Source of the DNA: Oehlia diaphana
Lineage: Eukaryota > Glomeromycota > Glomeromycetes > Glomerales > Glomeraceae
Assembly (NCBI GenBank): GCA_003833135.1
Contig: QZLH01001066.1
Span: forward strand, 1 to 21,989
Direction: 5' to 3'
DNA: 21,989 nt
Under the pieces are notes generated by a model. That model ran no database searches. It had not been told where the DNA came from and saw only the letters and a program-made list of their open reading frames with translations. Both the position numbers and the translations under genes were made by a program. Positions 19,218 to 21,989 of this stretch are shown here, piece by piece. Within the stretch, counting starts at the first letter, position 1. Each line of letters opens with the position of its first letter.

Positions 19218-19632
19218 TACAGTCGGCTCTCGTTATAACGAATTTTGATATAACGAATTATTTGGTATAACGAATCTTTAGTGTTGTACCAATTTTAACA
19301 TATAAAAAAAAATTTGCTATAACGAATATTACTAATTAGTTGCTGTATAACGTTTAACGAAGTAAGTCTATAAACTGTACATAATAAATGACTCTTTTTA
19401 TACAGAATTTCTTTTTATAACGAACTTTTTTAAATACAACGATGATATTTTGTGTAACATACGTTGTACTTAACATAGGAAATCATAATATATCACAATA
19501 TACCAAAGTTTCATATATTATACCAGATTTTCCCATTATATCAAAATTCGCTATATTTTATTAACGAATTTTCTTATAACGAAGGCCTGATTGGCCAAAC
19601 CACCAACTTCGTCATATCGAGAGACGACTGTA
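19218..19632. mobile_element. Complete Tc1/mariner-pogo-type MITE, TA-flanked
   Basis: Termini cagtcggctctcgttataac (from 19220) and, on the other strand, cagtcgtctctcgatatgac (from 19630) form imperfect inverted repeats. They are flanked by TA at 19218-19219 and 19631-19632. ATAACGAA motifs recur through both subterminal regions. The element is about 411 bp and carries no transposase. CAGT termini with a TA duplication are characteristic of Tc1/mariner, especially pogo-like, non-autonomous elements. Confidence 0.87.
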
Positions 19633-19870
19633 AATTTAATAAATTTTACGCCTGTTAATAAAATATTCATCAGAAAGATTTTTGATTATGGTTTTTTTAC
19701 TTTTTTCAAAAATGAAAAATGAAAAATTTAATATAATAATTATAAATTACATAATATAATGAGTACCTACCTTAAAGTTAATCTTTTAACATACACGATA
19801 CTTAATTCTCGAGTCCGTAAGTATATTTGAATAACATTTACAAATAATGTAATCTCTTCAACAAAGCTAA
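19633..19870. other. Short AT-rich spacer between elements
   Basis: No gene is visible. The stretch aattacataatat near 19745 resembles one near 436, again consistent with an old repeat disrupted by the preceding MITE. Confidence 0.3.
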
Positions 19871-20685
19871 TACAGTCAAACCTTGATGTACCGATTTTCT
19901 ATATACCGATAAATGGTCTATACCGATAAATTTCAATTATCCCATTTCATAATTAATAAAAAAACCTTGTTGTACTGATATTATATATAGTTTCGTGATG
20001 TAACATGTAACGATACTCTTTCTTTGTCCCTTTATAGTAACGTATAATAAAGATGTATCGATAATATAGGTTACACTGGTTTTAATTTGGGCTGGCACTA
20101 TAGGTTTTGGCCCAAGTTAAAAAAATTGTAAACATACTGTATAATTCAAGCGTCGTACGCACCGTGCGTACCCTATAAAAAATGATTGTCTGATAAATAT
20201 TCGGAATGGGGTCAATTTTCCGGACACTCGCACGTTATTATACAATTTTTGTTACAATTTAATACAAGATGAAGAGATTGAGAATTTTTGACCACATAAA
20301 AAATGTACAATATCATGATAATTGTCCAATAAATGTCAAGTAAATGTTCAGAACGGGGTCAATTTTCCAAACAAAAAATCGAACAGTGTTTGGACAACTT
20401 TTTTTACAGGGGTACGTACATCTTACCAGAGTTTAGGAATTATGCACTTGCACGTGATAGCGTTAAACTTAACTCCGGCTGGTGCGTACGTTAATATCGT
20501 ACACATGATGCGTAAGTTAATAAGGATCCATATTTTTTTGGTTTTTCGGAATTAAGCATAGTGCGAGCCAGAATTAGATTTTAGCCCGCATTATGATTTA
20601 CAGATAATATATATGTACTGATGTTTCAATGTACCGATACTTTTTCCCTGTCCCAACAGTATCGGTATATCGAAGTTTGACTGTA
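19871..20685. mobile_element. Tc1/mariner-pogo-type MITE with TACCGAT repeats, carrying a nested insert
   Basis: The left terminus cagtcaaaccttgatgtacc (19873) pairs with the right terminus, cagtcaaacttcgatatacc on the other strand (from 20683). TA lies outside each end (19871-19872 and 20684-20685). TACCGATA motifs recur in both arms. The 811-bp span is longer than the sibling at 19220 because a different sequence with its own inverted-repeat edges occupies about 20088-20590. No transposase is encoded. Confidence 0.85.
20088..20590. mobile_element. Nested inverted-repeat element inside the 19873-20683 MITE
   Basis: ggctggcactat (20090-20101) is matched inversely by atagtgcgagcc (20558-20569), and gggct/agccc occur at both edges. 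A perfect palindrome gtacgcac-c-gtgcgtac lies at 20155-20171, and gtgcgtac returns at 20482-20489. An imperfect direct repeat centred on ggggtcaattttcc occurs near 20207 and 20354. The composition differs from the flanking TACCGATA arms. I could not define the exact ends or a target duplication. Confidence 0.5.
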
Positions 20686-21223
20686 TATGAAATACAATCA
20701 TCATAATGTAAATTATACTCAGAATTGTTTCTAATTTTTATCACTCAATCCATGTTTATTACCTAAGAATATTATATGTTTTGTTAATTAGTTTGTCATT
20801 TTAATTGTAATTCAAGATATTAATTAAGTTAAACGATAACCTTGACTGAGAGTATTTGAGTATTTAACCAGTTCTAAATTAAATACAGTGTTTTTGTAAA
20901 AATGGCATGTATTTACTTATGTGAAAAAATTGAGACAAATGAATAAATGCGCATTAAACACGTATTACTAAATCTATACTATCTTCCGTCTCTACCAAAT
21001 CTCAAATGACTTTTTAAAATACTACTTACCGTTTTTGTTCTTTCCAAAAAAAAATCAATTCCAAATCAATTCCCAGCAGGTTTCAAAGTTGCAAATTGTC
21101 ATGTGCGTCATTGTGATTTTATCCGATATTGTCACTTTTTCAATCGGCATGTCAATCAAAATTCATATTTATCACTATAATTCTAATTAGTGATATGAGA
21201 CAAATCGGCCCATATAATAACGT
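20686..21223. other. AT-rich spacer, nothing recognised
   Basis: No gene or clear repeat was found between the pogo-type and hAT-type MITEs. Confidence 0.45.
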
Positions 21224-21602
21224 TTCACCACTAGGGATGGCAATGGTCGGTCATGGTCGGTTATCGGTCGGTCATAACCGGTTAAGGGCCTTTGACCAAC
21301 CGACCGTTTTGGCTGACCGGTTTTCTGACCGTTTAACCGACTGTTTAACTGACCATTTAACCGATCACTTTTTTCTTTTTAACGAATTTTAATCAAGAAA
21401 AAAATGTTAAAAAGTGTAATTTAATAAAAAAAAAACGTTATTTAACTTTTTTTATTGATTAAGTTCGTAAAAAAAGTGTTATTTGGCTAAATAATCGGTT
21501 AAACGGACGGTTAAACGGTAGGTCAAATGGTCAGTCAAACCGGTCAGTTAAAAGGTCGGTCAGAAGCCTTTGACCGTGACCGTTGCCATCCCTAATCACC
21601 AC
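21224..21602. mobile_element. Complete hAT-type MITE with TAGGGATGGCAA termini
   Basis: The left end tagggatggcaatggtcggt (21232) and the right end, tagggatggcaacggtcacg on the other strand (from 21594), are inverted repeats. They are flanked by ttcaccac and atcaccac, an 8-bp target duplication with one mismatch. Subterminal regions are packed with GGTCGGT/CCGGTTAA motifs around an AT-rich centre. TA/CAGGGnTGGCAA ends with 8-bp duplications are typical of hAT elements. At 363 bp it is non-autonomous. Confidence 0.87.
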
Positions 21603-21714
21603 CATCTTACATATATAATAATTATAAACTTAAATAGATAAATGTTTTTTTATTCTTTACTTTTGTAGTTTTTAGTATAATACAAAATCCATAATCTGAT
21701 CTAACTATTTATGG

Positions 21715-21890
21715 ACACGAATTGGATGGGTATATTCACAAATTCGTTTAGATTAGATTGAGTCAATGCTTCAATCTAATCAATATTCACAAATTAAAAA
21801 TTCGATTGGACTGGATTAAATCGATCCAATGGATTCAATTTGATTTGGGTTTATTATTAAATTTCCAACTCAGAGTATACCCACGATTGA
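21715..21890. repeat. Probable repeat with GGATTNNATCGA motifs
   Basis: The motif attcacaaatt occurs twice (about 21734 and 21785), gattagattga- and caatctaatc-like inverted segments follow, and tgggtatat (21727) is mirrored by gtataccca near 21878. These suggest a small inverted-repeat element of about 160 bp, but the boundaries are weak. Confidence 0.35.
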
Positions 21891-21903
21891 CAAGCATCAT
21901 ACT

Positions 21904-21989
21904 TAGAGTTGGTAAAATAACCGTTAGTTATGAATTTGGTTAATTAACCGGTTAATTAACGGTTAGTTAACGGTTAATTAACCCATAAA
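21904..21989. mobile_element. Left end of another hAT-type MITE, cut by window edge
   Basis: tagagttggtaaaataaccg at 21904 resembles the hAT-type terminus at 21232 (tagggatggcaa). It is followed by dense repeats of ggttaattaacc and cggttaattaac, partly palindromic, running to the end of the window. The other terminus lies outside. Confidence 0.5.

Noticed and set aside
20322..20555. 77-codon open frame on the plus strand
   Set aside because: It lies wholly inside the nested inverted-repeat element and shows no protein motif.
21129..21392. 87-codon open frame on the plus strand with LTDCLTDHLTDH repeats
   Set aside because: The repeats are translated GGTCGGT/ACCGA motifs of the hAT-type MITE.
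21758..21943. 61-codon open frame on the plus strand
   Set aside because: It falls in repeat DNA next to a truncated MITE, with no conserved motif.
1..21989. CRISPR array, LTR retrotransposon, rRNA or bacterial operon structure
   Set aside because: No regularly spaced repeats, long direct terminal repeats, rRNA-like conserved stretches or ribosome-binding sites were seen.

Overview
This window looks like eukaryotic, probably fungal, nuclear DNA. It is extremely AT-rich (my estimate is about three quarters A+T), with long T/A homopolymer tracts, no operons or ribosome-binding sites, and many short inverted-repeat DNA transposons. The decayed hAT and Tc1 coding remnants, the MITE load, and Asn/Gln/Tyr-rich lineage-specific proteins fit the arbuscular mycorrhizal fungi (Glomeromycotina, Rhizophagus-like). 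That assignment is an inference; no ribosomal or housekeeping gene is present to confirm it.

Three intact, apparently intronless genes stand out: gene A (1177-1806, +), gene B (11374-12333, -) and gene C (15591-16019, -). They are diverged paralogues of one family that I do not recognise. They share an N-terminal block of roughly 110 residues with two Tyr-x-Val-x-Cys-Lys-like motifs, an acidic/Tyr stretch ending in Phe-Phe, a Ile-Ser-His-Ser-x-x-Leu-x-x-Leu-Asn motif and a Gln-Lys-Leu-x-Leu-Glu motif. Their C-terminal tails differ: B has a long Gln/Asn/His/Tyr-rich, prion-like tail, A a short one, and C almost none. Each has a TATA-like element about 50-100 bp upstream, and A and B have T-run/A-run tracts in their upstream regions.

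Most other recognisable content is transposon debris. From 5301 to 5933 lies a complete MITE with GGACCGG-rich ends and a perfect 10-bp target duplication. From 6029 to about 8310 there are two broken pieces of hAT transposase on the minus strand, with a truncated Tc1-type transposase fragment on the plus strand between them (6937-7260). From 8865 to 8985 is the end of another hAT-like element. The right end (18.2-22.0 kb) is a MITE cluster: an element with about 28-bp inverted repeats (18287-18592), two TA-flanked Tc1/mariner-pogo-type elements (19220-19630 and 19873-20683, the second carrying a nested element), a hAT-type MITE (21232-21594), and the start of another cut off by the window edge (21904-21989).

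The remaining DNA (most of 1-1100, 2.3-5.3 kb, 9-11.3 kb, 12.6-15.2 kb and 16.1-18.2 kb) is AT-rich intergenic sequence with short repeats and no supportable gene. There is no sign of a tRNA, rRNA, CRISPR array or LTR element. The item most worth follow-up is the three-member paralogous family clustered within 15 kb.
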